Shown: piece by piece, positions 1-8,923 of the stretch
Layout: each line of letters begins with the position of its first letter
Position numbering within the stretch: position 1 is the stretch's first letter
DNA from: GCA-2770975 sp050248915
GTDB lineage: Bacteria; Cyanobacteriota; Sericytochromatia; UBA7694
Direction of reading: 5' to 3'
Assembly: GCA_050248915.1 (NCBI GenBank)
Contig: JBFWRL010000004.1
Location: forward strand, 1 to 64,000
DNA length: 64,000 bases
Notes under the pieces: model-generated
The model's database searches: none
Told to the model about the DNA's origin: nothing
Seen by the model: the letters and a program-made list of their open reading frames with translations, nothing else
Program-made: the position numbers and the translations under genes

Positions 1-2
1 GA

Positions 3-1313
3 ACTCGTCGCTTTTTTCACATTTTTTTTCTGGTGAGCCTTGTGCTGAGCTTTGGCTTGTATGCTCCAAAAATTCCCAGCTCTGCTCAGTCAACACAGCC
101 CTTTTTCTCTGTTCAGAACAAAATGCTTTTGCGCCAGAACCAGCGTTTTTACATACATGGAGTGAATTATTATCCCCTCAAATTTCCTTGGCAGCTTTTT
201 TGGGATCATTATCATGCTGAGGTCATACATCAGGATTTTTTTCGTATCAAACGCTTGGGTTTTAATACGGTGCGTATTTTTGTTCCCTATCAGATTTTTG
301 GCGGGAGAAACCCTGAGCCGTTGATGATTGCACATTTAAAAGATCTTTTGAATCAAGCCCAGGCACAAGGTTTGGTTTGTATTGTCACACTTTTTGATAT
401 ATTTTCAGATTATGCGGATCTGGAGGGCAGTCAAATACATCTCCGCCGTCTGCTCTCTGATTTTGCAGGACACCCCGCTATTTTGGCCTGGGATTTGAAA
501 AACGAAGTGGACTTGGATTATCCACATTATTCCCGTCCTGTGGTACAAACCTGGCTCAAGCGCCTTGCTCAGGAGTTTCGTCGGCTGGCTCCAAAGGCTT
601 TGCTAACGGTAGGCTGGTCAACACCTGAGCGGGCCCTGGATTTTGTGGATTTGGATTTGGTCTCCTTTCACTACTTTGACTATGAAGAGCGCTTTTTTCA
701 ACGGGTTTCAGCCTTGCGTAAAAAGACGCAAAAACCCTTGCTGCTTCAGGAGTTCGGCTTCCATACTTGGCAAAAAGCAATTCAAGATCCCCACCCCCTT
801 GCCCACCAATTCAATTATTTCAACAGTCTGACAGCAGGGGCCCTAAAGCTCGACCTGGCAGGCAGTTTGGTATGGTGTCTTTATGATTATCCTCCTTCCC
901 TGCGTGAATCCTGGGTGCTGAAGGTGGAATCTTTTCAACACCATATGGGGGTTCTGGATCTGGATAAACGAGCCAAACCGGGTCTGAAAGCTTTGCAACA
1001 GGCAGTCTTTATTTTGGATGCGCGTTCGGGTAAAAGCGTTGATCTTTTGAGTCGGGAATTGGAGATTGTCTTTCGTTTGGCGCGGGCCGGACCTATTCGG
1101 CTGGTGTCTGAAGAAGCAGGAAAAATAAAAATACGCAAAGTCTGGCCGGGCCAGACTGGCATAAATCGTTTTCGCTGGTCGGTCAGAGCCTCAGAAATAC
1201 GTGATTTGCTTGAGTTGCGCAGCCAATACCAATTACAGGCACAGGGCCTGCAGGATTTAAACGGAAATATTTTAAAGCAGAATTACCAACGCTTGACTCT
1301 CAGACGAGATTGA
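3..1313 (+). CDS. GH5-like glycoside hydrolase, exported (5' end outside window)
   Basis: A secreted (beta/alpha)8 glycosidase of the GH5/cellulase superfamily, probably acting on a beta-linked polysaccharide or mannoside. Numbering from the GTG at base 33, the acid/base Glu is E158 in DLKNEVD and the nucleophile is E240 in LLLQEFGF, the two strand-end glutamates of clan GH-A. YIHGVNYYP near residues 40-48 is the usual first strand. The frame is open back to base 3 and reads TRRFFHIFFLVSLVLSFGLY, a positively charged start and hydrophobic core of a signal peptide. The GTG at 33 falls inside that core, so the true start lies upstream of the window. The last 100 residues form a beta-rich appendage. 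It is convergent with the kinase gene, only 8 nt away. Fold is sure, substrate unknown. Confidence 0.75.
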   Translation, partial: TRRFFHIFFLVSLVLSFGLYAPKIPSSAQSTQPFFSVQNKMLLRQNQRFYIHGVNYYPLKFPWQLFWDHYHAEVIHQDFFRIKRLGFNTVRIFVPYQIFGGRNPEPLMIAHLKDLLNQAQAQGLVCIVTLFDIFSDYADLEGSQIHLRRLLSDFAGHPAILAWDLKNEVDLDYPHYSRPVVQTWLKRLAQEFRRLAPKALLTVGWSTPERALDFVDLDLVSFHYFDYEERFFQRVSALRKKTQKPLLLQEFGFHTWQKAIQDPHPLAHQFNYFNSLTAGALKLDLAGSLVWCLYDYPPSLRESWVLKVESFQHHMGVLDLDKRAKPGLKALQQAVFILDARSGKSVDLLSRELEIVFRLARAGPIRLVSEEAGKIKIRKVWPGQTGINRFRWSVRASEIRDLLELRSQYQLQAQGLQDLNGNILKQNYQRLTLRRD

Positions 1314-1321
1314 GAAAACTG

Positions 1322-3442
1322 TCAATTCTTCTGAGCAAAGAGCGTCTCGGTCTCCGCTTCGACAACAAAATACCAGCCCTGAAAATTCAAACGCAAATAG
1401 CCCAAGGTGGTATTTGCATTGCGCAGATAACCACTTTCGCTGCGCAATTCGATTTTTCTGAGCAGATCTTCATTCTTGAAGCGGGAGAGCTGCATGCCCT
1501 GATTGATTTTTGCGCGTTTTTCAATTTTTTGATTGCGGTCGCTGCCTTTGACAATCACCTGGCCTTTTTCATCAAGCAAATAGCTGTTGCGCAGGCCGGG
1601 AATATTGGAAATATTTAAGACGTTGCGGCCCAGATAATTAAATTGTAGGTCGATGGAAGCCACACCGCGAAAGCGCTCTTGGGCATCATAAATGGCCAGA
1701 CTACAGGGCAAAAGAGAACCCGAAAGGCGGTCGATATAAGGGTTGCCACAGTGGACACCGCGTTTGTTGTGCACCAATCTGAAAAACGGGCGCTTGCGCA
1801 CGTCATAACCGGGGGTATTGTAGCTGGCACCCGGATAAAAAAGCAGAACTCCTTCTGCGGTCGAAATATTGACATACATCAGCGGCACGCCCTGTTTGGC
1901 GACCAAAATTTGGGGATCTGTTTCACTGGCCCCCTGCTCTTTGCCACTGCGGATCAAGAGATTGCGCATCTGGCTCTTGAGCGGTGCTAATTTATGCAAA
2001 TAGGGCTTGAATGGCAACTCTGGTTCTCCCCAAGGCAGGGTAATGGCTGGCCAATCGGTACTGATCTTAGAACCATAATGGGCCGACTGTACTTGACTGG
2101 GTATGCGCTTACTCCAATGCTCATCGTCAAGATAATAGGGGAAATTGGATTGGGGTTTGCTGTGGTCCAGGGCTTGAATCACTGTGCCAGCCAAATTTTC
2201 AAGTGTGCGTGGAATCGCAACCATATAGCGATCAACGGCTTGACCCTGATTGAGAATTTGGCCCATAAACTGGGTGATGATCTGCTCGCGTTGGAGGGCT
2301 GCTTGCAGGGTTTGTTGTTGCTGAAGCAGGTTCCAGAGGGTCCAGAGACTGCTGCCCAATACCAAGACCATCAGGCTGCTCAGACAGGCGGTGCGGTGAA
2401 CGCGAAACCAGCGCCCAGCAGCTTGCAGCGGCGTGTCGGGTGCGGCCTGTACGGCCTCACCGCGCAGGTAGCGGCGCAGATCCTGGGACATGGCTTCGAC
2501 ATTGGGGTAGCGATCTGCGCGCTTCCAGGCTGTGGCCTTGGTGATAATCGCCTGCAATTCGCGCGGGACCTTGAGTTCGGGCCGAAAAAAGGCCACTGGA
2601 TTGAGTTGGCCTTTGCGCACTTTTTCGAGCAATTCGGAGGTACTGCCTGCCTTGTAGCCCGGCTGCAAACAGACCAATTCGTATAAAATTAAGCCCAGGG
2701 CAAAGAGGTCACTGCGGTCATCGAGGCGGTCGTTGACGCCGCGGGCCTGTTCGGGTGACATATAACGGGGGGTGCCAATCATTTGGTTTTTTTCCCCGGC
2801 TTCAAAGGGATAGTCTTTGGCGGCCTCGCCAAAGGGACGGGCGATACCCCAGTCCATGACGTAGATCTCGTTGTGGGGCCCCAGCATCAGGTTGGCGGGT
2901 TTGAGATCCCTGTGGATCACCCTTTTAAAATGAGCAAAAGACAGGGCCTCGCAGACCTTGAGAAAATGCTCCAAGAGGTTGGGGAAATCCTGGGGATAAG
3001 TGATTTTATGTGGCTCGGTATTTTTGGCTTTGGCCTCGGTAATCAGCTCTTTGAAGGTTTTGCCCTGGATGCATTTCATGGTGTAGCCGACCCCGGCCTC
3101 GGTCACTTCGAGGCTGTAGACCGGCACGATATACGGGTGGGGCAATTGGGCCGTGATTTGGACCTCACCCAAAAAGCGCTGATGCACTTCGGGATTGTCG
3201 CTCTGAATGCGCTTGTGCAGCTGTTTATACGCCACCGTGCGCTCCAAGCGACTGTCACGCACCAGATGGACTGTGCCCATCGCCCCTTCGCCGAGCATTT
3301 GTAATACTTCGTAATGCTGTTTGCCAATGGCGTTGGGGGTGGCCGTGGGATTTTCGCGCATCTCAGCGGTGGGGCTGAGATGCCCAAATTCGTGCATCGT
3401 CAGTTCAAGCGGATCACTTTCTTCGGTTTTGGTTTCTGCCAT
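1322..3442 (-). CDS. Receptor-type Ser/Thr protein kinase with Cache-like sensor
   Basis: An STPK of 706 aa that phosphorylates Ser/Thr in response to an extracytoplasmic signal. The kinase domain has G-loop GEGAMGTV (51-58), Lys73 in AYKQL, HRDLKPAN (177 on), DWG (197-199) instead of DFG, and GTPRYMSPEQ. One membrane helix lies at about 352-372. The outer C-terminal part carries YDVRKRPFF and a second small domain, typical of Cache/PDC ligand-binding folds. The start is taken at ATG 3442 because AGGGAG precedes it and it overlaps the upstream paralogue's TGA as TGATG. A longer frame to 3502 lies wholly inside that gene. It is translationally coupled to its paralogue, so both are probably made together. 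Ligand and substrates are unknown. Confidence 0.88.
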   Translation of the reverse strand: MAETKTEESDPLELTMHEFGHLSPTAEMRENPTATPNAIGKQHYEVLQMLGEGAMGTVHLVRDSRLERTVAYKQLHKRIQSDNPEVHQRFLGEVQITAQLPHPYIVPVYSLEVTEAGVGYTMKCIQGKTFKELITEAKAKNTEPHKITYPQDFPNLLEHFLKVCEALSFAHFKRVIHRDLKPANLMLGPHNEIYVMDWGIARPFGEAAKDYPFEAGEKNQMIGTPRYMSPEQARGVNDRLDDRSDLFALGLILYELVCLQPGYKAGSTSELLEKVRKGQLNPVAFFRPELKVPRELQAIITKATAWKRADRYPNVEAMSQDLRRYLRGEAVQAAPDTPLQAAGRWFRVHRTACLSSLMVLVLGSSLWTLWNLLQQQQTLQAALQREQIITQFMGQILNQGQAVDRYMVAIPRTLENLAGTVIQALDHSKPQSNFPYYLDDEHWSKRIPSQVQSAHYGSKISTDWPAITLPWGEPELPFKPYLHKLAPLKSQMRNLLIRSGKEQGASETDPQILVAKQGVPLMYVNISTAEGVLLFYPGASYNTPGYDVRKRPFFRLVHNKRGVHCGNPYIDRLSGSLLPCSLAIYDAQERFRGVASIDLQFNYLGRNVLNISNIPGLRNSYLLDEKGQVIVKGSDRNQKIEKRAKINQGMQLSRFKNEDLLRKIELRSESGYLRNANTTLGYLRLNFQGWYFVVEAETETLFAQKN

Positions 3443-5490
3443 CAGGGTTCTCCCTTTTGGCTTAAAAGGGTTTGGAAGTTGATCCGTGCAATCAGACGCC
3501 AATTGGCTGTTGAGAGAGATTGGTAAACATAGAGGCCCTCGGCACTTTCATAGATGCCGCTTTTGCCTGTTTTGAGATCTTTGAGCAGGGCCTCGGGCCA
3601 GGTTTTGTTCTGGCTTTGATCTCGGCTGAAGAGAATCTTGCCCTGGGCATTACTGACATGCAGTGAGAGAAGTCCCTCGTTTAAAGGCGTTTTTTGCAAT
3701 TCTTTTTCCAAACTGGGCTGGCGCAGACATAAACTGCCAAGGCCCAACGCCTGTGATTGGTCGCTGAAAATCGGGGCCTGCACAATAAAATAAGGCATGG
3801 CTCCCAAATGCTCCGGCCCCACCCAAACGGGCCGGGTCTCTCTGGTTCGAGAGGAATTACCAGTGAGCTGTTGGGCTGTAAAAGCGCGATTTAAACGGGC
3901 CGCGACGGTTTCAGCCTGGGGGCTGCCTGGATAGATCAATTGGGGGCCAGCTTGAAAGGCAATACTCGCCCAACCCAAAGGACTGGCATGATCTTGGCTC
4001 TGAAGCCAATCCAAGCGATTGCCTTGGGGATCTGCGCTGACAGCAAAGACGCGTTGAAAGATCGGCAGCATGCTCCGCAGGCGGGAAAAGGCTGGGCTGG
4101 GTTTGAGCCAGACCGGCTGAAACCAGTAAAAAGGCCCGCCAGCAGTGACTTCAGCTTGGGCGGCTTGTACGCTGGTTTGCGGCAATTTTTGGGGGGTAAA
4201 CATCGCTCCGGGCAAATCTTCGCCCCGTTGAAAGCTTTCAGCAGCAGCGCCAGTTAGGTATTCCAATTGGGCCTCAAAGCCACTCAGGTAGATGTCCAAT
4301 TGCTGGCCGGTCATGGTCAATTTGCGCTGCAGGTCTTCGAGCACAGCTTTACGGCGTTGGGTTTGGACCTGGGTCTGTTGCCAGATATACAAACTGCCAG
4401 CTACAGCCAGAATGCAGGCGACCAAAACCAACATACTGCCCAGCAAGGCGCGTTGGGGATTGCGCCGGATCCAGCGCAGGACCCTGCGTTGCAGATTGTC
4501 TGGTTTGACGGTGGTTTCCACATCTTGGAGATAGCGGCGCAAATCTGCTGCCATTTCAGCCACAGAGCCATATCGCTGATCCGCTTTGAGGGCCGTGGCT
4601 TTGCTGACAATGGCCTGCAAGTCGGTTGGGATCGGGTGCAACCCCAGGGCCTGATCACAGGGGGCACGATTGCCCGTGAGGATTTTTTTGAGCATTTCGG
4701 GCATCGAGCTGGCTTGAAAGGCGGGGGCCAGGGTCAAAATTTCTTGCAGGATCAAACCCATGGTGAACTGGTCACTGGCTGGTTTGAGGTGGCGGCAGCG
4801 GGCCTGTTCGGGTGATAGGTAACGCGGCGTGCCTGCAATCACTTTGCTGGGTTCTTCTGTTTCGACTTCGGGGCGATTCCAGACCTGGGCAATGCCCCAG
4901 TCCACGATATACACCTCGCGAAAGGGGCCAATCATAATATTGGCGGGTTTGAGATCGCGGTGAATAATGCCTTTGCTGTGGGCGTAGTCCAGGGCGTCGC
5001 AGACCTTGAGAAAAATTTCGAGCAGGCGAAACAGCTCGTTTTGCCAAGTTTTTCGGCTGGGATTGGCTTGCTGTGCGGCTTTTAGCTCGCCGATCTCCTC
5101 TTTGAGGGTATTGCCCTGAACAACTTTCATGGCATAAGAGAGACGCCCCTCGCTGTCGATTTCGAGGGTATAGACCGGCACCACGCCAGGATGCTCCAAG
5201 CGTGCTGTGATTTGTGCCTCGCTCAAAAATTGGGCCTGGACTTCGGGGCTGTTGAGCTGGGGCAACAATTGTTTGCTGGCGACCTTGCGGCGCAGGTAAA
5301 TGTCCCGCATCAGCCAGACTTCGCCCATGGCACCTTTGCCCAATTCTTGAATGGGCTCATAACGCGGCAGATCTCGGCCCACGTTCTCAGTGGGGGTCTG
5401 GGGTTTGACCGTGGCTGAGACGGCAAACATTGTGCCGATCTCGGTGGCGTCGTGGGTTTCTGTGTCTTGGAAAGGGTCTAAGGGTTCCAT
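3442..5490 (-). CDS. Receptor-type Ser/Thr protein kinase, paralogue of the next gene
   Basis: A 682-aa STPK with the same layout as its downstream neighbour: G-loop GKGAMGEV (51-58), Lys73, HRDLKPAN (177 on), DWG (197-199), GTPRYLSPEQ, one membrane helix at about 348-370, then an extracytoplasmic sensor of about 300 aa. The sensor ends in a PAS-like Cache lobe (LHVSNAQGKILFSRD, then GLYVYQSL). The motifs line up residue for residue with the second kinase, so the pair arose by tandem duplication, while the sensors have diverged strongly. It is first in the operon. A possible -10 TACAAT lies at 5523-5528 with a poor -35, and no clear Shine-Dalgarno precedes the ATG. The two sensors may read different ligands into one output (inference). 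Confidence 0.88.
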   Translation of the reverse strand: MEPLDPFQDTETHDATEIGTMFAVSATVKPQTPTENVGRDLPRYEPIQELGKGAMGEVWLMRDIYLRRKVASKQLLPQLNSPEVQAQFLSEAQITARLEHPGVVPVYTLEIDSEGRLSYAMKVVQGNTLKEEIGELKAAQQANPSRKTWQNELFRLLEIFLKVCDALDYAHSKGIIHRDLKPANIMIGPFREVYIVDWGIAQVWNRPEVETEEPSKVIAGTPRYLSPEQARCRHLKPASDQFTMGLILQEILTLAPAFQASSMPEMLKKILTGNRAPCDQALGLHPIPTDLQAIVSKATALKADQRYGSVAEMAADLRRYLQDVETTVKPDNLQRRVLRWIRRNPQRALLGSMLVLVACILAVAGSLYIWQQTQVQTQRRKAVLEDLQRKLTMTGQQLDIYLSGFEAQLEYLTGAAAESFQRGEDLPGAMFTPQKLPQTSVQAAQAEVTAGGPFYWFQPVWLKPSPAFSRLRSMLPIFQRVFAVSADPQGNRLDWLQSQDHASPLGWASIAFQAGPQLIYPGSPQAETVAARLNRAFTAQQLTGNSSRTRETRPVWVGPEHLGAMPYFIVQAPIFSDQSQALGLGSLCLRQPSLEKELQKTPLNEGLLSLHVSNAQGKILFSRDQSQNKTWPEALLKDLKTGKSGIYESAEGLYVYQSLSTANWRLIARINFQTLLSQKGEP

Positions 5491-5562
5491 TTTTCTCGGG
5501 CTTGTTGTTTAGTCTCTCTCAAATTGTACCCCAGCCCGACAAAGGGGCGAAACTTTGGGCCT

Positions 5563-6150
5563 TCAAGGCAGACCCTCCCATTTTAATTCGGGGTGGGAGA
5601 GCCTCTCATACAGCGCATCTACTTCGCTGACTGGCACGTCGATCTGGCAGGTGATGGCCTCGGCATAATCCAGTTTGGGGCTGAGTCCGGCCTGTTCCAA
5701 CTGGTAAGCCAAACTGCCACTGAGGTGGTAAGGGTAGTGCAAAATGAGGCTTTGACAGGGCTCTTTTTCGATCAGCCCCGCCGCTTCGAGCAGGGCCTGA
5801 GTGGCTTGGGTGTAAGCTTTGACCAGTCCGCCTGTGCCCAATTTGGTGCCGCCAAAATAGCGCGTGACGACCACAATGGCGTTGTAGACTTTGTGTTCGA
5901 GCACGGTCAGAATCGGTTTGCCTGCTGTGCCCGAAGGCTCGCCATCGTCGGAAAAGCGATCGACCACAGGTGGGCCCGCCACGCGAAAGGCGTAACAGTG
6001 GTGGCTGGCATCGGGCCATTGGGCGCGAATTTGTTTGAGAAAGGCCTCAGCTTCGCTGACAGAAACCACCTCGCGCCCAGAGGCAATAAAGCGGCTGTTT
6101 AAGATCGAAATTTCGTGGCTGGATTCGTGGGCCAGGGTGGTATATCGCAT
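5563..6150 (-). CDS. yigZ: YigZ/IMPACT family protein
   Basis: A member of the UPF0029/IMPACT family (YigZ in E. coli), about 195 aa, near full family length. Hallmarks are the central DDGEPSGTAGKP and VVTRYFGGTKLGTGGLV, followed by a ferredoxin-like C-terminal domain. Members have been linked to ribosome or translation regulation; the bacterial function is not settled. The start is placed at ATG 6150. The TTG at 6159 sits inside the promoter -10 box (see 6159-6187), so it cannot be translated from that promoter. With the ATG about 8 nt from the -10, the mRNA should be almost leaderless and there is no Shine-Dalgarno. It stands alone, divergent from coaD. Confidence 0.9.
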   Translation of the reverse strand: MRYTTLAHESSHEISILNSRFIASGREVVSVSEAEAFLKQIRAQWPDASHHCYAFRVAGPPVVDRFSDDGEPSGTAGKPILTVLEHKVYNAIVVVTRYFGGTKLGTGGLVKAYTQATQALLEAAGLIEKEPCQSLILHYPYHLSGSLAYQLEQAGLSPKLDYAEAITCQIDVPVSEVDALYERLSHPELKWEGLP

Positions 6151-6158
6151 ATATTGCA

Positions 6159-6187
6159 AGTATAGCCAATTGTGACGAAGCTCTCAA
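6159..6187 (-). promoter_or_regulatory. Promoter of yigZ (near-leaderless)
   Basis: On the reverse strand, -35 TTGAGA (6187-6182), exactly 17 nt spacer, then -10 TATACT (6164-6159): five of six consensus bases in each box. Transcription should start about 6152, within a few bases of the ATG at 6150. The -35 is the outer edge of one arm of an 11-bp inverted repeat. Confidence 0.65.
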
Positions 6188-6212
6188 AGCCGCCCGTGAT
6201 CCGGCTTTGAGA
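6182..6212. repeat. Perfect 11-bp inverted repeat over the yigZ -35
   Basis: Arm TCTCAAAGCCG (6182-6192) and its exact complement (6202-6212) with a 9-nt centre. There is no T-run on either side in the right place, so it is not a typical terminator. It sits between divergent yigZ and coaD, and one arm contains the yigZ -35. A DNA-binding site is the simplest reading; a cruciform or RNA hairpin is possible. Confidence 0.5.
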
Positions 6213-6272
6213 AAAATATCTGAAATCTGCACGAAATCACCATCTTGCGGGGCTTACACCTGATCGGGCATT

Positions 6273-6281
6273 TGCTACAAT
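6273..6281 (+). promoter_or_regulatory. Extended -10 promoter for the coaD operon
   Basis: TGC followed by TACAAT, an extended -10 element with no convincing -35. The predicted start is near 6288, giving a leader of about 27 nt that holds the coaD Shine-Dalgarno AAGGAG at 6303-6308. Confidence 0.5.
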
Positions 6282-6314
6282 TGAAAGAGCAGATGGAATC
6301 ACAAGGAGCTTTTT

Positions 6315-6800
6315 TTGACGCGCGCAATTTATCCGGGCAGTTTTGACCCGGTCACCAATGGACATTTGGATATTATGGAGCGGGCCTGTCACCTCTTTGA
6401 CGAGGTGATTGTGGCAGTCTCCACCAATATCGCCAAAAAATCGACCTTTTCTGTGGCTGAACGCATGGAATTGATCCAGCAGAGCACAGGCCACCTTACC
6501 AATTTGCGGATTGATGGCTGTGATGGCCTGATCGTGGACTATGCCCGCCAGGTCGGTGGACAGGTGATTATCCGCGGTCTGCGTGCGGTTTCGGATTTTG
6601 AAATTGAACTCAAAATGGCCCTGATGAACAAACACCTCAATGGTGAAGTGGACACGGTCTTTTTGATGCCCAAAGCCGAATACATGTTTCTCAACTCCAG
6701 TCTGATCCGTGAAATTGCTTCCTTCGGGGGAAAAATTTCAGATTTTGTTCCGGCTCAGGTTGAAGAATGCCTGAGAAAAAAATATAATAGTAGCAAGTAA
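6315..6800 (+). CDS. coaD: Phosphopantetheine adenylyltransferase
   Basis: CoaD transfers AMP from ATP to 4'-phosphopantetheine, giving dephospho-CoA, the penultimate step of CoA synthesis in the cytoplasm. At 161 aa it is full length. The nucleotidyltransferase signature is at the N-terminus: YPGSFDPVTNGHLDI (T/HxGH motif), with RGLRAVSDFEIE in the middle and the second signature LNSSLIREIA (ISSTxxR type) near residue 130. The start codon is TTG at 6315, with AAGGAG six bases upstream. The next three genes follow at 12-28 nt spacing in the same direction, so it probably heads an operon. Confidence 0.96.
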   Translation: MTRAIYPGSFDPVTNGHLDIMERACHLFDEVIVAVSTNIAKKSTFSVAERMELIQQSTGHLTNLRIDGCDGLIVDYARQVGGQVIIRGLRAVSDFEIELKMALMNKHLNGEVDTVFLMPKAEYMFLNSSLIREIASFGGKISDFVPAQVEECLRKKYNSSK

Positions 6801-6822
6801 ATATTAAGCGTAAGTTAAAAAT

Positions 6823-7380
6823 ATGATAAATCAAAATGAACTCATCTCCCCCCAAGCCCCCGCTCAGGCCCAAGTACAAGCTCAAGTGCAAGCTTCGGCC
6901 TCTCCCGAAACCACTTTGGCCCTGGTGCAAAAAATCGAAGAAGTGATCATGAACAGCGTCAAAGTGCCGTTCACCTCACGTGTGGTGGTGGATGAAGAGG
7001 ATATTTTTGAGCTGATCGACCGCATCCGCGAAATGCTGCCCCAAGAAATGGTGCAGGCCCAGCAAATTCTGGCGCAAAAAGATGCCATCTTTGCTGAAGC
7101 CCAGGCCAAGAGCCAAAAACTGCTGGAGCTGACCAAAGAAAAATCCCGCCAGTATTTGCAAGAGCATGAATTGGTGCGGCAGGCCGTCAAAATGGCCGAC
7201 GAAACCCGCAAAACTGCTGAGACCGAGTGTCGCCAACAGCGTTTTGAAGCAGACAAATACAGCGAAGAGGTCTTGGCCTCGCTCGAAGACAAAGTCACCC
7301 AGGCCCTGAGCATGGTTCAAACTGGCCGCCGAAATTTGGCCCGCAATATGGAAACCACCGCCCGCAAAATGGGCGTTTAA
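6823..7380 (+). CDS. Coiled-coil protein downstream of coaD
   Basis: A 185-aa soluble protein of no firm family. Residues 1-30 are Gln/Ala-rich (QAQVQAQVQAS), then a short helix pair with VVVDEEDIFELIDRIREMLP at about 55-75, then a continuous Glu/Lys/Gln-rich coiled coil of about 100 residues (AQQILAQKDAIFAEAQAK onward) and a basic tail. The layout resembles the DivIVA- or ATP-synthase-b-like coiled-coil proteins often encoded after coaD in Gram-positive and cyanobacterial genomes; I recall that association rather than having tested it. No signal peptide or membrane helix. A cell-division or scaffold role is a guess. Confidence 0.75.
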   Translation: MINQNELISPQAPAQAQVQAQVQASASPETTLALVQKIEEVIMNSVKVPFTSRVVVDEEDIFELIDRIREMLPQEMVQAQQILAQKDAIFAEAQAKSQKLLELTKEKSRQYLQEHELVRQAVKMADETRKTAETECRQQRFEADKYSEEVLASLEDKVTQALSMVQTGRRNLARNMETTARKMGV

Positions 7381-7408
7381 GCCTTTAACACAGACAAGGA
7401 CACAGATT

Positions 7409-8911
7409 ATGTACCCACGCGCAAGCGGTATTTTATTGCATCCCACCTCTTTGCCCGGCCCCTTTGGCGTGGGTGATCTCGGTGAAATTGCCTACGACTT
7501 TGTCAATTTTTTGGCCCAAACCGGCCAAAAGCTCTGGCAAGTCATGCCCCTGGGCCCCACCGGCTATGGCGACTCCCCTTATGCCTGTCTCTCGGCGTTT
7601 GCCGGCAACCCCCTGATGATCAGCCCCGAAAAGTTGGTCGAAAAGGGCTATCTCTCACCTGATAGCCCCGCTTTGGCCGCTTACCCCCAACTCAGCGCCG
7701 ACAAAGTCGAATTTGAAGCGGTGGCCGCTGCCAAAGGCGCGATTTTTGAAGATTCGTTTGTGCATTTTCAGGCCCATGCCAGTCTCTCCGACCGCAAGCG
7801 CTTTGAGAATTTTTGCAAATGCCAGCAAAACCGCAATTGGCTGCGCAATTATGCCCTGTTTGCCGCGCTCAAACAGCAATACGCTGGCGAACCCTGGGAT
7901 ACCTGGGACGAAGGCCTGGTCTGCCGCGATGCCCAAACTCTGCGCGAATACGAACAGGCCCTGGCCGGCCCGATGCTCTACCACCAGTATTTGCAATTCC
8001 TCTTTCACCAACAATGGGATGAATTGCGCAGCTATGCCCATCTCAACGGCGTGCAGATCATTGGCGACATGCCGATCTTTGTCGCCCACGACAGCGCCGA
8101 CGTCTGGGCCCACCAAAAACTCTTTCACCTCGATGCCCATGGCAAGCCCACGGTTGTGGCCGGTGTGCCCCCGGATTATTTCTCAGCCACGGGCCAGCTC
8201 TGGGGCAACCCGCTCTACAATTGGGAAGTGATGGCCAAAGACAATTATGCCTGGTGGGCTGAGCGCTTCCGCGTGATGTTGAATTTGGTCGACATCGTGC
8301 GTCTGGACCATTTCCGGGGCTTTGAGGCCTATTGGGAGATTCCCGCTGGCGAAAAAACCGCGATCAATGGCAAATGGGTCAAAGGGCCCGACAAGGCCTT
8401 TTTTAAAGCGATTCAAAAATCATTGGGTCACCTGCCTTTTATTGCCGAAGATCTGGGGGTGATCACCCCGCCGGTCGAAGACCTGCGCGACAGCTTTGGC
8501 TTTCCGGGCATGAAGGTGCTGCAATTTGCCTTTGACGATACCTCCGCCAATGCCTTTTTGCCCCACAATCACATCGCCAACAGTGTGGTGTATACCGGCA
8601 CCCACGACAACCAGACCAGTTTCAGTTGGTTTGACGATCGGCCAGCGGCGGTCAAAAAATTCATCCTCGATTACCAGGGCAGCAACGACGCCAATTTTAT
8701 CCATTGGCAGCTGATTCGCCTGGCGATGTCCTCGGTCGCCAATACGGTGCTGATCCCGATGCAGGACATTCTCGGCCTCGACGATCCCACTGGGCGCATG
8801 AACACGCCCGGCAAAGCCGAAGGCAATTGGAGCTGGCGTTTGCGGGCTGAAGATCTCTCCCAAGAAATTGCCCATACCCTGGGCCATTGGACCGAGATCT
8901 ACAACCGTTAG
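7409..8911 (+). CDS. malQ: 4-alpha-glucanotransferase (amylomaltase)
   Basis: A GH77 enzyme that moves alpha-1,4-glucan segments between acceptors in glycogen or maltodextrin metabolism. At 500 aa it is the standard length for the short bacterial and plant type. It starts with ASGILLHPTSLPGPFGVGDL. The catalytic triad is visible as D300 in RLDHFRG (nucleophile), E347 in AEDLGV (acid/base) and D400 in GTHDNQT. DMPIFVAHDSADVW is also a family motif. It lies 28 nt after the coiled-coil gene in a forward run. No other glycogen genes are in the window. Confidence 0.96.
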   Translation: MYPRASGILLHPTSLPGPFGVGDLGEIAYDFVNFLAQTGQKLWQVMPLGPTGYGDSPYACLSAFAGNPLMISPEKLVEKGYLSPDSPALAAYPQLSADKVEFEAVAAAKGAIFEDSFVHFQAHASLSDRKRFENFCKCQQNRNWLRNYALFAALKQQYAGEPWDTWDEGLVCRDAQTLREYEQALAGPMLYHQYLQFLFHQQWDELRSYAHLNGVQIIGDMPIFVAHDSADVWAHQKLFHLDAHGKPTVVAGVPPDYFSATGQLWGNPLYNWEVMAKDNYAWWAERFRVMLNLVDIVRLDHFRGFEAYWEIPAGEKTAINGKWVKGPDKAFFKAIQKSLGHLPFIAEDLGVITPPVEDLRDSFGFPGMKVLQFAFDDTSANAFLPHNHIANSVVYTGTHDNQTSFSWFDDRPAAVKKFILDYQGSNDANFIHWQLIRLAMSSVANTVLIPMQDILGLDDPTGRMNTPGKAEGNWSWRLRAEDLSQEIAHTLGHWTEIYNR

Positions 8912-8923
8912 TAGCACTGCGCT

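Noticed and set aside
1994..4815. Several long forward frames over the kinase pair
   Set aside because: All are shadows of the kinase coding strand; no start signals.
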